DNA of 64,000 nt, taken from contig OX638324.1 in assembly GCA_951812825.1 (NCBI GenBank), positions 1,797,141 through 1,861,140 on the forward strand, given 5' to 3'. Shown here piece by piece: positions 43,922 to 53,017 of the stretch; position 1 is the stretch's first letter, and the number at the start of each line of letters is the position of its first letter. Below the pieces are notes generated by a model. It did not search any database. It was given only the letters and a program-made list of their open reading frames with translations, and was not told the origin of the DNA. The DNA comes from an uncultured Dehalococcoidia bacterium (lineage in GTDB: Bacteria > Chloroflexota > Dehalococcoidia > Lucifugimonadales > GCA-2712585). The translations under genes and the position numbers were made by a program.

Positions 43922-44299
43922 TCAGCAGAGGGGACGCTCGATGGCGTTCCGGAGGTGCCGCAGGGGGAGAACGCGGCCCAATCCGTCCATCTCCACGGAG
44001 ATGAGGTCGATGCGCCAGTGGCTGTCGGACAGGTTGTGTTCTTCGAGGTAGGTCTCCGCGGCAGCGATGAGTTTCCGGGTCTTGGCGGGGGTGATTGATT
44101 CCTCGGGAACGCCGTAGGATGTGGAGCGGCGGGTCTTCACTTCGACAAAGAGGATGGCGTCCTTGTTGCTTGCTATGATGTCCACCTCTCCCCACTGGCA
44201 GCGGTAGTTGGTGTCAAGAATGCGGCAGCCAAGTTTGAGGAGGTGTTGCCGGGCGAGCCTTTCGCCCAAGTTTCCCATGCGGCTCAGGGGCGAAGGCAC
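43922..44299 (-). CDS. YraN family (UPF0102) nuclease-like protein
   Basis: 125 residues, normal length. A PD-(D/E)XK-fold family: GNLGERLARQHLLKLGCRIL, then CQWGEVDIIAS (the D of the motif) and ILFVEVKTRRSTSYG (the E-x-K). The ATG at 44278 (MGNLGE) is a possible later start. It overlaps rnhB by 16 bases; the rnhB-yraN order is common in bacteria. Function remains unsettled in the family. Confidence 0.9.
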   Translation of the reverse strand: MPSPLSRMGNLGERLARQHLLKLGCRILDTNYRCQWGEVDIIASNKDAILFVEVKTRRSTSYGVPEESITPAKTRKLIAAAETYLEEHNLSDSHWRIDLISVEMDGLGRVLPLRHLRNAIERPLC

Positions 44300-44952
44300 G
44301 GTTTTGGCCTGGGGTGGAATAGGCGGGCCCTGCGGACGGGGGCGAAGGTGAAGCGGTGGATGGGCACGGGGCCGAGCAGATGAAGCTGCCGGAGGTGGGT
44401 CCGGGTGCCGTAGCCCTTGTGGCTGTGGAAGCCGTAGTCCGGCCAGCGTTCGTCAACGTGGTGCATGAGGCGGTCCCGGGCGACTTTGGCGGCGATGGCG
44501 GCGGCGGCGATGGAGTAGCTGACGCTGTCGCCGCGGGTGACAGAGGTGACGGGGAGGCCGGACTCGTCCAGTGAGATGTAGTCGACGAGGAGGTGATGGG
44601 GTTGGGGGGACAGGCCGCTGACGGCTCTGACCATGGCCAGGCGGGTGGCGGCGACGATGCCATGCTCGTCGATTTCCTCTGGGCCGGCGGAGCCTATGGA
44701 CACAGCCAAGGCGTGTTGGTGAATCTCTGTGGCGGCCTGCTCTCGCTGCATGGGGGTGAGCTTCTTGCTGTCGTCGATGCCGTTGAGCCAGGGGGCGGAG
44801 GGGTCCAGGTTGGGGGGGAGAATGACGGCGCCGGCCATGACGGGGCCGGCGAGAGCGCCCCTTCCTACCTCGTCGACGCCGGCCAGCAGGGTGTGACCGC
44901 GGCGGTGGAGGTCCTGCTCCAGGTCAAGGGAGGGCATTGGCCCCAAATCCAC
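44284..44952 (-). CDS. rnhB: Ribonuclease HII
   Basis: 222 residues. Removes RNA from RNA-DNA hybrids. DEDD active-site residues lie in LLAGVDEVGRGALAGPV, GIDDSKKLT and HHLLVDYISL, plus KVARDRLM. The start may be the ATG at residue 6. The end SHKGYGTRTHLRQLHLLGPVP is typical. The upstream end overlaps the extended 3' end of mnmA by 29 bases. Confidence 0.93.
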   Translation of the reverse strand: MDLGPMPSLDLEQDLHRRGHTLLAGVDEVGRGALAGPVMAGAVILPPNLDPSAPWLNGIDDSKKLTPMQREQAATEIHQHALAVSIGSAGPEEIDEHGIVAATRLAMVRAVSGLSPQPHHLLVDYISLDESGLPVTSVTRGDSVSYSIAAAAIAAKVARDRLMHHVDERWPDYGFHSHKGYGTRTHLRQLHLLGPVPIHRFTFAPVRRARLFHPRPKPCLRP

Positions 44953-46117
44953 CGTCTAACGATAGTATTGCTGTGTCGGGGGGTGCGGGCGCTTCGCGAA
45001 GCGCCCCTACGGGTTTTCGGGAATTCGGCTTTGGAGGATGAGAGATACGGCCGCCGCCGAGGACTTCGTCGTCCCTGTAGAAGACGACGGCCTGGCCGGG
45101 GGTTACGGCCCGCTGGGGTTCTTCGAAGCGGAGGAGGGCGTGGTCGTCCCGAGGATGGAGGCGGGCCGGGGTCTGGGTGGACTTGTAGCGGATCTTGACG
45201 GAGATTCTTATTCCCGGGGAGGGAGACTTGCCCTGGATGTAGTTGACGTTGGAGGCCCAGAGGGTGTCGCTGTAGAGTTCGCTTTCGGGGCCGATGGTGA
45301 TGTCCCTGCTGTCGGGGTCGATGGCGGTGACGTAGAGGGGGTTGGGGGAGGTGATGCCGAGGCCGCGGCGCTGTCCGACGGTGTAGAATTCGATGCCCTT
45401 ATGAGTCCCCATGGTCTCACCTGCGCTGTTGACGAGGCGTCCGGGCTTGGGGATGACGCGCTTCTGGATGAAGCTGCGGTAGTCGCCCAGGGGTATGAAG
45501 CAGATCTCCTGGCTGTCGGGCTTGTGGGCGTTGGGGAAGCCCGCGTCGGCGGCCATGCGGCGGATTTCGTCCTTGGGGTACGTCCCGACGGGCATGAGGG
45601 TTTGGCTGAGCTGGTCCTGGTTCATGCCGAAGAGGACGTAGGACTGGTCCTTGGAGCCGTCGAGGCCCGTGAGCAGACGCCAGCCTTCTTCGCCGGGGAG
45701 GATGCGGGCGTAGTGGCCGGTGGCGACGTGGGAGGCGCCGAGGAAGCGGGCGCGCCGGAGGAGGAAGGAGAACTTGATGCGGTCGTTGCAGGCGATGCAG
45801 GGATGGGGGGTCTTGCCCTGCTGGTATTCGGCGAGGAAGTAGTCGATGACGTGGGCCCGAAACTCGCGCTGGAGGTTGAAGACGTAGTGGGGAACGTGAA
45901 GGATGTGGCAGACGCGGCGGGCGTCTTCCACGTCGTCGAGGGTGCAGCAGCCCTTGTTGTAGGTGGCAGCGTTCTCGGCGGGATAGTCGAAGAGCTTCAT
46001 GGTGACGCCGACGACGTCATGCCCGGCTTGCTTGAGGAGCAGGGCGGCGACGGAGGAGTCGACGCCGCCGCTCATGGCGACGATGACCTTTGAGTTGGGG
46101 TTGGGGGCGTTGTTCAT
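44924..46117 (-). CDS. mnmA: tRNA-specific 2-thiouridylase MnmA
   Basis: 397 residues against about 360. MnmA makes 2-thiouridine at position 34. The PP-loop is VAMSGGVDSSVAALLL; catalytic cysteines are in TPHPCIACNDRIKF and in SQEICFIP. The normal domain ends near GQAVVFYRDDEVLGGGRIS. About 35 extra residues follow, and 44987-45006 within them is a perfect 20-base palindromic repeat encoding GALREAP, so the stop has been moved downstream into rnhB. The promoter at 46128 leaves a leader of about 4 bases. Confidence 0.93.
   Translation of the reverse strand: MNNAPNPNSKVIVAMSGGVDSSVAALLLKQAGHDVVGVTMKLFDYPAENAATYNKGCCTLDDVEDARRVCHILHVPHYVFNLQREFRAHVIDYFLAEYQQGKTPHPCIACNDRIKFSFLLRRARFLGASHVATGHYARILPGEEGWRLLTGLDGSKDQSYVLFGMNQDQLSQTLMPVGTYPKDEIRRMAADAGFPNAHKPDSQEICFIPLGDYRSFIQKRVIPKPGRLVNSAGETMGTHKGIEFYTVGQRRGLGITSPNPLYVTAIDPDSRDITIGPESELYSDTLWASNVNYIQGKSPSPGIRISVKIRYKSTQTPARLHPRDDHALLRFEEPQRAVTPGQAVVFYRDDEVLGGGRISHPPKPNSRKPVGALREAPAPPDTAILSLDGGFGANALP
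44987..45006. repeat. Perfect 20-base palindrome within the mnmA 3' end
   Basis: GGGCGCTTCG and CGAAGCGCCC, followed by CTACGGG. The layout resembles the element at 39855-39874. Confidence 0.6.
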
Positions 46118-46127
46118 GGCAGGGATT

Positions 46128-46157
46128 AGGCTAGCACAGGGGCGGTGGGGGCTTCAA
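46128..46157 (-). promoter_or_regulatory. Predicted promoter of mnmA-rnhB-yraN
   Basis: Minus strand: TTGAAG (46157-46152), 18 bases, TGC then TAGCCT (46133-46128), an extended -10. The ATG is only 10 bases after the -10. Confidence 0.45.
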
Positions 46158-46195
46158 CGGGATGTTGTTGTGGTGAGTTTGATTCGTTTCGGGGG

Positions 46196-46281
46196 GATTC
46201 GTTATTTTCTGTGGTGGAAACGAAGGGTGTTTTCCTTCGTAATCGGAGATTCGTAATTTGCTGTGGTGAAAACGAATGGGG
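46196..46281. repeat. Two direct repeat copies spaced 52 bases apart
   Basis: GATTCGTTATTTTCTGTGGT at 46196 and GATTCGTAATTTGCTGTGGT at 46248, both followed by GGAAACGAA/GAAAACGAA. A short inverted pair, ACGAAGG and CCTTCGT, lies between them. Confidence 0.55.
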
Positions 46282-46517
46282 ATTTAACCGTAGGGATGTG
46301 GACGATGGACGGCCATGGGTTTGGCGAGGGCATGGAAGGCGCGTAGAAGGAGTTGGACGAGTCATTCTTTGAGTTGTTGAATACGACTAAATGTTTCATG
46401 TAGAGGAGGGTAGCAGGGGGTGTGGGTTTGTGGCAAGGGGCAAGTTGGCACTTTTCGGGTCACTGCGTGACGGCAAGTTTGGGGATAGAGCGTGGGTTGA
46501 GGGGGGGAAGAGGGGGG

Positions 46518-47462
46518 TTAGAAGGCGCGGGCGATGAGGCGTCCGGCGAGGTGGTTCACGGGAGAGGCGGGTGGGAGGGAGAGGAGGCGCAGCAGGGCGA
46601 CGATTGGCCTCAGGTACCAGTGAATGTGGTTGCGGGCGCCGTAGAGGATTGCGGCCTGGCCGAGGCCGCGATGGCCGGTTAGTTCCACCATGCCGTGGGC
46701 GATGTCGTGGATGACGCCCTTGAGGGGGAAGTTGAACTTTTCAGACCAGACGGGGGCCTTCGGCTGCCAGTCGGGGGCCATGTGGTGGCCGGGCATGAGG
46801 AATTCGGCGACGGCGGTTACGACTTCGCCCTTCCTTTCCGGCTGGTGCTTCAGGACGGTCTTGGCGCCTGTGAGGTACACGTGGCGGTGGAAGTTCTCCT
46901 GCTTGGCGATATCGGCCAAAATCTTCACCATTACCGGGTCGGCGGGGTTTTCGTCGGTAGCCTGGAAGAGCAGGTAGTCCCGCATGGAGTCGTAGAAGCG
47001 CCAGGTGATGAGCTCCTGAAGCCAGCCGTAGGTGGTGGCCTGGAGTTCGGAGTATCCCGCGCCGTGGACGAACCCCCTATCGACAACTTTGGCGATTTCG
47101 TCGTCGAGAAAGCCCTCGTCGTAGGCGCCGGAGCGGATGAGGTACTCCTTGAAGGGGGCGTGGTGCATCCCCTCTTCGGGGAGCCAGGTCTGGGTGATGA
47201 AGCGTCGGAGCCAGGGGGCGTTGCTGCGGTCCGCCGCCTTGATGATCTGGCCGCCGGGGTCCTTGGGGTTGGCCTCGACGAGGGTCACGAAGCCGACGGC
47301 TTCCAGGAAGTCCCGGTCGACGGTCTCGGGCCTGATGGTTTTCCAGTCGTAGTCGTCCACGGACATGGGCCGGCGGCCGGGCAGATAACGGTCGAGGATG
47401 GCCTGCATCTCGGCGTCTATCCGGGAGTTGGCGTAAGTCAGGGAAGGGTTGGCTGTGGACAT
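46518..47462 (-). CDS. Acyl-ACP-desaturase-like diiron protein
   Basis: 314 residues, ferritin-like helical fold. Metal-ligand motifs are LPEEGMHHAPF (Glu 96/97 and His 100), the ELQATTYGWLQEL segment, and KQENFHRHVY (Glu 189, His 192). This two-fold E-x-x-H arrangement is that of stearoyl-ACP desaturases (fatty-acid desaturase type 2), soluble enzymes adding a double bond. An arm with PEETxxDFLxxVG-like RPETVDRDFLEAVGFV is at the front. Bacterial members are sometimes of unknown substrate. It has its own promoter. Confidence 0.8.
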   Translation of the reverse strand: MSTANPSLTYANSRIDAEMQAILDRYLPGRRPMSVDDYDWKTIRPETVDRDFLEAVGFVTLVEANPKDPGGQIIKAADRSNAPWLRRFITQTWLPEEGMHHAPFKEYLIRSGAYDEGFLDDEIAKVVDRGFVHGAGYSELQATTYGWLQELITWRFYDSMRDYLLFQATDENPADPVMVKILADIAKQENFHRHVYLTGAKTVLKHQPERKGEVVTAVAEFLMPGHHMAPDWQPKAPVWSEKFNFPLKGVIHDIAHGMVELTGHRGLGQAAILYGARNHIHWYLRPIVALLRLLSLPPASPVNHLAGRLIARAF

Positions 47463-47500
47463 GGCTGTTTGACCAGAGTAGCAAATTCAGTTGAAGGAAG

Positions 47501-47529
47501 ATGGTACACGCCGATTGCGGATTAGGCAA
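47501..47529 (-). promoter_or_regulatory. Predicted promoter of the desaturase-like gene
   Basis: Minus strand: TTGCCT (47529-47524), 17 bases, TACCAT (47506-47501). Confidence 0.5.
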
Positions 47530-47546
47530 ATTTTGGGGCTGGGGTA

Positions 47547-47585
47547 GAGAGATTCTTCGTCGCAGGGCCTCCTTAGAATGACATT
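47547..47585. repeat. Dispersed repeat (inverted copy)
   Basis: GAGATTCTTCGTCGCAGG then AGAATGACA: the TGTCATTCTGAGG..GACGAAGAATCTC element in reverse. It most resembles the copy at 9108. Confidence 0.65.
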
Positions 47586-47594
47586 GGGGGGACT

Positions 47595-47644
47595 GGATTC
47601 CCGCCCCCGCCTTCGCGGGGGCAGGCTCTACGCGGGAATGACGG
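47595..47644. repeat. Palindromic repeat with a second palindrome nested in its loop
   Basis: Outer arms GGATTCCCGC and GCGGGAATGACGG enclose CCCCCGCCTTCGCGGGGGCA. It looks like one repeat copy inserted into another. Confidence 0.6.
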
Positions 47645-47832
47645 ATGGAGCAGGAATGGGGGTTGAGGAGGTAGGGGGAGAGAGGATGGGTTTCCGCTAT
47701 CGAGGGAACAAGAGATAGGGATGGGGATGGCGGTTATGCCAAGGTCGCTTTCGAGGGGAAAGGAATTGAGAGGGGGGTAATTGGCGTAAGGGGGGCGGGG
47801 TTACGTTGCCGCAAATGGAGGTGGAACATATA

Positions 47833-48210
47833 ATGGAGCAAAGGCCCTTGGAGGAGGTTGCCCTGAATCCGACGGAAGTTGCCCACCGGGTGGTAGACAT
47901 TGCATCCGACCTGCAGGCGGAGGACATAGTGCTGCTTGACATAAGGGGTCAGGCGATTTTTGCTGACTATTTTGTGATTATGACGGCAGGCTCGGACCGG
48001 CAGGCGAGGGCGCTGCGGGACGATATGGTGAAGCGGTTGAAGCTGGCGGGGGTGATTCTGAACAACCGGGAGGGTGGACGGGGGGATTCCGGCTGGGTGC
48101 TCCTGGACTTTGGCGACGTTATCGTGCACATTTTCGGCGCGGAGCAGCGGGACTACTACCGGCTGGAGGAGCTTTGGAACAAGGCGCCCCAGGTGGTCAG
48201 GATCCAATAA
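47833..48210 (+). CDS. rsfS: Ribosomal silencing factor RsfS
   Basis: 125 residues from ATG at 47833; GGAGG (47817-47821) lies 11 bases upstream. A TTG at 47806 is an alternative. RsfS binds ribosomal protein uL14 and blocks subunit joining. Family segments are IVLLDIRGQAIFADYFVI, TAGSDRQARALRDDM and the ending SGWVLLDFGDVIVHIFGAEQ, YYRLEELW. Complete. The 370 bases upstream (47463-47832) hold two repeats and the divergent promoter only. Confidence 0.93.
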   Translation: MEQRPLEEVALNPTEVAHRVVDIASDLQAEDIVLLDIRGQAIFADYFVIMTAGSDRQARALRDDMVKRLKLAGVILNNREGGRGDSGWVLLDFGDVIVHIFGAEQRDYYRLEELWNKAPQVVRIQ

Positions 48211-48362
48211 TTTTTGCCCCTGACGAAGGGGGCATCCCAACTTTCCCCCCGTTAAGGGAGATTGTCCAACGGGCATATCACAACAATCTGGTGTATCCAG
48301 TTGCCTCCCGTACTACGCCTTGCCTCGTGGTAGGGAGATGCACTCTACCTTGACGGGAATCG

Positions 48363-49124
<762 letters not shown>

Positions 49125-49328
49125 TTACCCAAACCTAGATTAAATCAATATCCCTTGTTCAAAACTGAAACCCTCTTAATCAGAAAACAGCCAACCCTCT
49201 GTAGCAAGTGTTATTTCTCCAACAACTGATGTGAAGGTGACGCCAAAATCAGATGTGAGCCATCTTTTGCCTATTTCACTTCTTCCTTGGCACAAGTGGG
49301 ATAGATGGGCGTCCAGGGCGGGCGGCGG

Positions 49329-49790
49329 CTACTCGGTAATCCAGGGTTGGACGTCGCGCTCGTAGGTTGTAATCTCAGCCGCATCGAAGAATAGCTGGAT
49401 TTCCGAGGCTGCCGTTTCCGTAGAGTCCGAGCCGTGGATGAGGTTGCGTCCGATCTCGATGGCCAGGTCGCCGCGGATGGTGCCGGGTTGGGCTTCGACA
49501 GGGTTGGTGGCTCCCATGGTGCGGCGGACCAGGTCAACGGCGTTGGGGCCTTCCAGCACGATGGCGACGAGGGGGCTGGAGATAATGAAGTCGACCAGTC
49601 CTTTGAAGAAGGGGCGTTCCCGGTGAACGCCGTAGTGGTTTGAGGCGGTTTCCATGTCCAGATGGGTCATCTTCATGGCGGCAATGCGTAGGCCTCTGGC
49701 CTCGATCCGGGAGATAATTTCGCCCACCAGGCCGCGCTGAACGCCGTCGGGCTTGATGAGGACCAGGGTCTGCTGAGTGTCTTCGCTCAC
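49329..49790 (-). CDS. ndk: Nucleoside diphosphate kinase
   Basis: 153 residues from GTG with AGGAGGAACC upstream. Transfers phosphate between nucleoside di- and triphosphates. LVLIKPDGVQRGLVGEIISR, the RPFFKGLV segment, RRTMGATNP and the histidine loop NLIHGSDSTETAASEI are intact. Normal length. Confidence 0.95.
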   Translation of the reverse strand: MSEDTQQTLVLIKPDGVQRGLVGEIISRIEARGLRIAAMKMTHLDMETASNHYGVHRERPFFKGLVDFIISSPLVAIVLEGPNAVDLVRRTMGATNPVEAQPGTIRGDLAIEIGRNLIHGSDSTETAASEIQLFFDAAEITTYERDVQPWITE

Positions 49791-49844
49791 GGTTCCTCCT
49801 GTGGTTATAGATTAGGTCTTCGCATGGGAACGTAAAGGGCAGGT

Positions 49845-49870
49845 GGATTCCCGCCTACGCGGGAATGACG
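49845..49870. repeat. Palindromic repeat (GGATTCCCGC..GCGGGAATGACG)
   Basis: GGATTCCCGC-CTAC-GCGGGAATGACG, the clearest full copy, between ndk and tsaB. Confidence 0.7.
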
Positions 49871-49895
49871 GAGAGGGGGGTGTGGTGATGGATGG

Positions 49896-50591
49896 TCAAC
49901 GTTGCACCCTTTTGGGGTGATTGGGTGGGGTGATGCTGGGCTTTCGCAGGTAGAGGGGCTGTAGAGATGTGGCGTCGGCGGACTCGCCGTTGTGCAGCCT
50001 CTCCGATGCGAGGTGGGCCAAGGCCCAGAGGCGGAGGGAGGGGCCGGGGTATTCCATTACGCGGGGGAAGTGGGTGTCGGATTCCCGAAGGAGGGGCGCT
50101 GCGGTCAGGGTTCCCTCGCCGCAGATGATGGCGTTGGTGGGGAGGGTTTTCGCCAGTTCGATGTTAGGGGTTATATCCTCGTTTTGGGTCTTTTGCCAGT
50201 CGCCGCTAACTCTCTGATAGACCGCCCAAGCCATGTCGCGTCGTCCGATGTTGAGGAGGGGGCAGACGGGATTGCCGGTTTCGGCGTAGGGGTAGGCTTC
50301 CGTCTCCAGGGTGCTGACGCCGACGAGGGGGGTGCCCCAGGGGAGGGCGAGGCCTTTGGCGGCGCTGATGCCGACGCGCAGGGCGCTGAAGCCGCCGGGG
50401 CCGAGGGCTACTGCGATGCCGTCAAGCTCTCGCGGCTTGATGTCTGCCTGCTGGAGGGTCTGCCGGACGGCGGGCATGAGGCGGCTGGTGTGGTTGTAGG
50501 CTGAGCGCCACGCGATTGAGTAGACGGGGCGGTTGTCGTCCCAGAGGAGGACGCCGGCGTTGGCGGTTGAGGTGTCGATGGCGAGGAGCAT
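49896..50591 (-). CDS. tsaB: tRNA t6A biosynthesis protein TsaB
   Basis: 231 residues. An ASKHA-fold partner of TsaD in making threonylcarbamoyl-adenosine at tRNA position 37. N-terminal LLAIDTSTANAGVLLWDD, HTSRLMPAVRQTLQQAD, and GPGGFSALRVGISAAKGLAL are characteristic. It follows tsaE with one base between, in the thiL-tsaE-tsaB order. Confidence 0.92.
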   Translation of the reverse strand: MLLAIDTSTANAGVLLWDDNRPVYSIAWRSAYNHTSRLMPAVRQTLQQADIKPRELDGIAVALGPGGFSALRVGISAAKGLALPWGTPLVGVSTLETEAYPYAETGNPVCPLLNIGRRDMAWAVYQRVSGDWQKTQNEDITPNIELAKTLPTNAIICGEGTLTAAPLLRESDTHFPRVMEYPGPSLRLWALAHLASERLHNGESADATSLQPLYLRKPSITPPNHPKRVQR

Positions 50592-51074
50592 CTAGCGGCG
50601 CTCCCTGGCTGCGAGGGCGTTCAGGATGGGCTGGTATTGGCTGTGGTCTGTTTGCAGGGTGATGGTGCGGGTGTCGTTCTCGTTGGGGTGGTGGTCCATT
50701 TCGATGCGGAGGGAGGGTTCGACGAAAAGCTCGGGGGCGCGGTCGGCCCATTCGACGATGCAGACATCATCGTCGTTGAGGCAGTCGTCAAGGCCGAGAG
50801 TTAGAGCGTCGGCGGCGCCTTCGATGCGGAAGAGGTCTGCGTGGTGGATGGTGAGACGTCCACTATAGCGGGCGAGGAGGACGAAGGTGGGGCTGCGGGG
50901 ACGCTCCTTGACGCCGAGGCCCCAGGCGATGCCCTGGGTGAGACAGGTCTTGCCGGCGCCGAGGGGTCCGGTGAGGAGAAAAAGGTCGCCGGGCCGGGCG
51001 TTGGAGCCGATGAGTCGTCCGATGGCGTGGGTCTCATCGGCGTTTCGGCTGGTTATGCGAAGGCAGGCGAGCAT
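50592..51074 (-). CDS. tsaE: tRNA t6A biosynthesis ATPase TsaE
   Basis: 160 residues. The P-loop GPLGAGKTCLTQGIAWGLGV and SPTFVLLARYSGRLTIHHAD are the TsaE pattern; VCIVEWADRAPELF supplies the later conserved Glu-Trp. It drives the TsaB-TsaD cycle. Adjacent to tsaB and thiL without gaps. Confidence 0.93.
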   Translation of the reverse strand: MLACLRITSRNADETHAIGRLIGSNARPGDLFLLTGPLGAGKTCLTQGIAWGLGVKERPRSPTFVLLARYSGRLTIHHADLFRIEGAADALTLGLDDCLNDDDVCIVEWADRAPELFVEPSLRIEMDHHPNENDTRTITLQTDHSQYQPILNALAARERR

Positions 51075-52085
51075 CTATCGGTAGTGGTCCCAGCCGGATT
51101 GGGTGGGGGTAACGTCGTCGCCGTTTTCGTCAACGACTGTGACCCGGCCTGCCTCCCCGTCTACGATTTCGCCGATGACGGCGGCTTCGGGAATGGAGTG
51201 GATGGCACGATTGATGGTGTCGGGTGGTGCGGTGAAGAGGAGCACGTAGTCCTCGCCGCCGGAGAGGGCTTTTTCAAGGTATGAGTCGGGGAAATGGCGG
51301 GAGAGGGCCGGGATGACGGGGAGCCGGTGGGCTTCTACCTGGGCGGCGGCGTTGCTGGCGAGGCAGAGTTTTGAGAGGTCGGCCAGGAGGCCGTCGCTGA
51401 CGTCCATGGCGCAGGTTACGCCCTCATGGGCGAGGATCTGGCCCTGGGCGAGGTGGGGTTGGGGACGGCGGTGGGCCTGGAGGAGGGGGTCGGCGTCGTC
51501 GGTGGTCGTGGTTCCGTCCTGAAGCAGGGCGAGGCCGCCGGCGGAGGATCCGAGGGGGCCGGTAACGGCGACGAGGTCTCCGGGGGAGGCGGCGTTTCGG
51601 GTCATGGGTGCACGTTCGATTGCGCCGACGAGGGCGACGGTGATGAAGGGGGTGGTGGACTTGACCATGTCGCCGCCGATGATGTCGAAGCGGCCTTCTT
51701 CGGCCATGTCCAGCATGCCGTCGTAGATGGAGTCGAGGGCGCTGAGGGGAAATTCGGGGGGCAGCCCGAGGGTGACTAGGGCGTAGAGGGGCTGCCCGCC
51801 CATGGCGGCGACGTCGCTGACGTTGACGGCCATAACCTTCCAGCCTACATCCTCCCATGAGAGGGTTGTATGGGTGAAGTGGACACCTTCCACCATGGTG
51901 TCGGTAGTGATCAGGTGGGAGCCGGGGGGGCTGCGCCAGGCTGCGGCGTCGTCGCCGGTGTCCACCAGCAGGGCGGTTTCGCTGGGAGTTGGAGGGCGCT
52001 GGCGGCGGGCGAGGATGCGGCGGGTGAGCCGGTCAATGGCGCCGAATTCTCCCACGCTGGCGATTGTCGCGGTGCTTGGATTCAT
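51075..52085 (-). CDS. thiL: Thiamine-monophosphate kinase
   Basis: 336 residues. Phosphorylates thiamine phosphate to the diphosphate coenzyme. DTGDDAAAWRSPPGSHLITTD, MVEGVHF, WKVMAVNVSDVAAMGGQP, GGDMVKS, VTGPLGSSAGGLALL and AMDVSDGLLADL are the PurM/ThiL motifs. It complements the thiE gene at 42779. It leads the tsaE-tsaB operon. Confidence 0.94.
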   Translation of the reverse strand: MNPSTATIASVGEFGAIDRLTRRILARRQRPPTPSETALLVDTGDDAAAWRSPPGSHLITTDTMVEGVHFTHTTLSWEDVGWKVMAVNVSDVAAMGGQPLYALVTLGLPPEFPLSALDSIYDGMLDMAEEGRFDIIGGDMVKSTTPFITVALVGAIERAPMTRNAASPGDLVAVTGPLGSSAGGLALLQDGTTTTDDADPLLQAHRRPQPHLAQGQILAHEGVTCAMDVSDGLLADLSKLCLASNAAAQVEAHRLPVIPALSRHFPDSYLEKALSGGEDYVLLFTAPPDTINRAIHSIPEAAVIGEIVDGEAGRVTVVDENGDDVTPTQSGWDHYR

Positions 52086-52143
52086 GGTTCAAGGATTGTA
52101 GAGGCTAGGGGTTGGGGCTTTCAAGGTGTAAGATGAAAGGACG

Positions 52144-52875
52144 ATGCGCGCGCTGATAATTTCCGACGTTCACGCCAATCTTGAGGCTCTGGAGAGGGTG
52201 TTGGAGGACGCTCAACAACAGGGCGGGTTCGACGCGGTCTGGTGCCTGGGGGACGTGGTGGACTACGGGCCGGACCCGGGGCCGTGCATAGAGGTTCTGG
52301 CGGAGCAGGAGCTGCTTTGTGTGGCGGGGAACCATGACTACGCCGCCCTCGGCAAGATTGGCATTGAAAACTTCAACACCTACGCCGCCCAGTCTGCATT
52401 GTGGACGAGGGAGCAGCTTGGGGCGGACCACGTGGCCTTTCTGGAGGGGCTGCCCAAGGTTGCGGCCAGGAACGGGTTTTCGCTGGTGCATGGCAGCCTG
52501 CGGGACCCGTTGTGGGAGTATTTGGTGAGCGGGCCTTCGGCGATGGAGACATTTCGTCGGATGTCCACGCGCTTCTGCCTGGTGGGGCATTCGCACATAC
52601 CCTTTGTCTGTGCGGAGGCGGAGGGGATGCCGCGTTTCGACGTGTTGATGGATGGGCAGGGTGTGGAGTTGGGCGAAGGTCGAATAATCGCCAATCCGGG
52701 GAGCGTTGGGCAGCCCAGGGACGGAGACCGGCGGGCCAGCTACCTGCTGTACGACGTGGAGAAGGGGTGGCTGGCGCATCACCGGGTGGCCTACGACGTT
52801 TCGGTGACGCAGGAGCGAATGCGGGTGGTTGGGTTGCATCCGTACTTGATCGAGCGGCTGAGCTACGGTAGGTAG
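52144..52875 (+). CDS. Metallophosphoesterase, YfcE/calcineurin-like
   Basis: 243 residues. Metal ligands are ALIISDVHANLEALERVL, WCLGDVVDYGPDPGPC, VAGNHDYAA, LVHGSLRD and CLVGHSHIPF. It is a dimetal phosphodiesterase of unknown substrate. Bacterial relatives often lie near tRNA or repair genes, and tRNA-Lys follows here on the same strand. Confidence 0.88.
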   Translation: MRALIISDVHANLEALERVLEDAQQQGGFDAVWCLGDVVDYGPDPGPCIEVLAEQELLCVAGNHDYAALGKIGIENFNTYAAQSALWTREQLGADHVAFLEGLPKVAARNGFSLVHGSLRDPLWEYLVSGPSAMETFRRMSTRFCLVGHSHIPFVCAEAEGMPRFDVLMDGQGVELGEGRIIANPGSVGQPRDGDRRASYLLYDVEKGWLAHHRVAYDVSVTQERMRVVGLHPYLIERLSYGR

Positions 52876-52892
52876 GCGCAAACGCTTCGTGG

Positions 52893-52898
52893 TATAAT
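52893..52898 (+). promoter_or_regulatory. -10 box of tRNA-Lys
   Basis: TATAAT, 11 bases before the tRNA 5' end. No convincing -35. Confidence 0.5.
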
Positions 52899-52909
52899 CT
52901 CAAATCGGC

Positions 52910-52983
<74 letters not shown>

Positions 52984-53017
52984 CTTTTTGAAGATGTGAC
53001 TGAGGATTGGGGGGCCT

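Larger units (their letters stand above)
46118..46517. other. 400-base gap, AT-rich, with an imperfect direct repeat
   Basis: The part 46180-46400 is much lower in GC than its surroundings. It contains two copies of a 33-base unit (see 46196-46281). I see no gene; ORFs have no ribosome sites. The promoter of mnmA lies at its left edge. Confidence 0.6.

Noticed and set aside
48200-48265. Possible terminator after rsfS (GCCCC..GGGGGC)
   Set aside because: The T-run precedes the stem rather than following it on the plus strand, and on the minus strand it is followed by A's.
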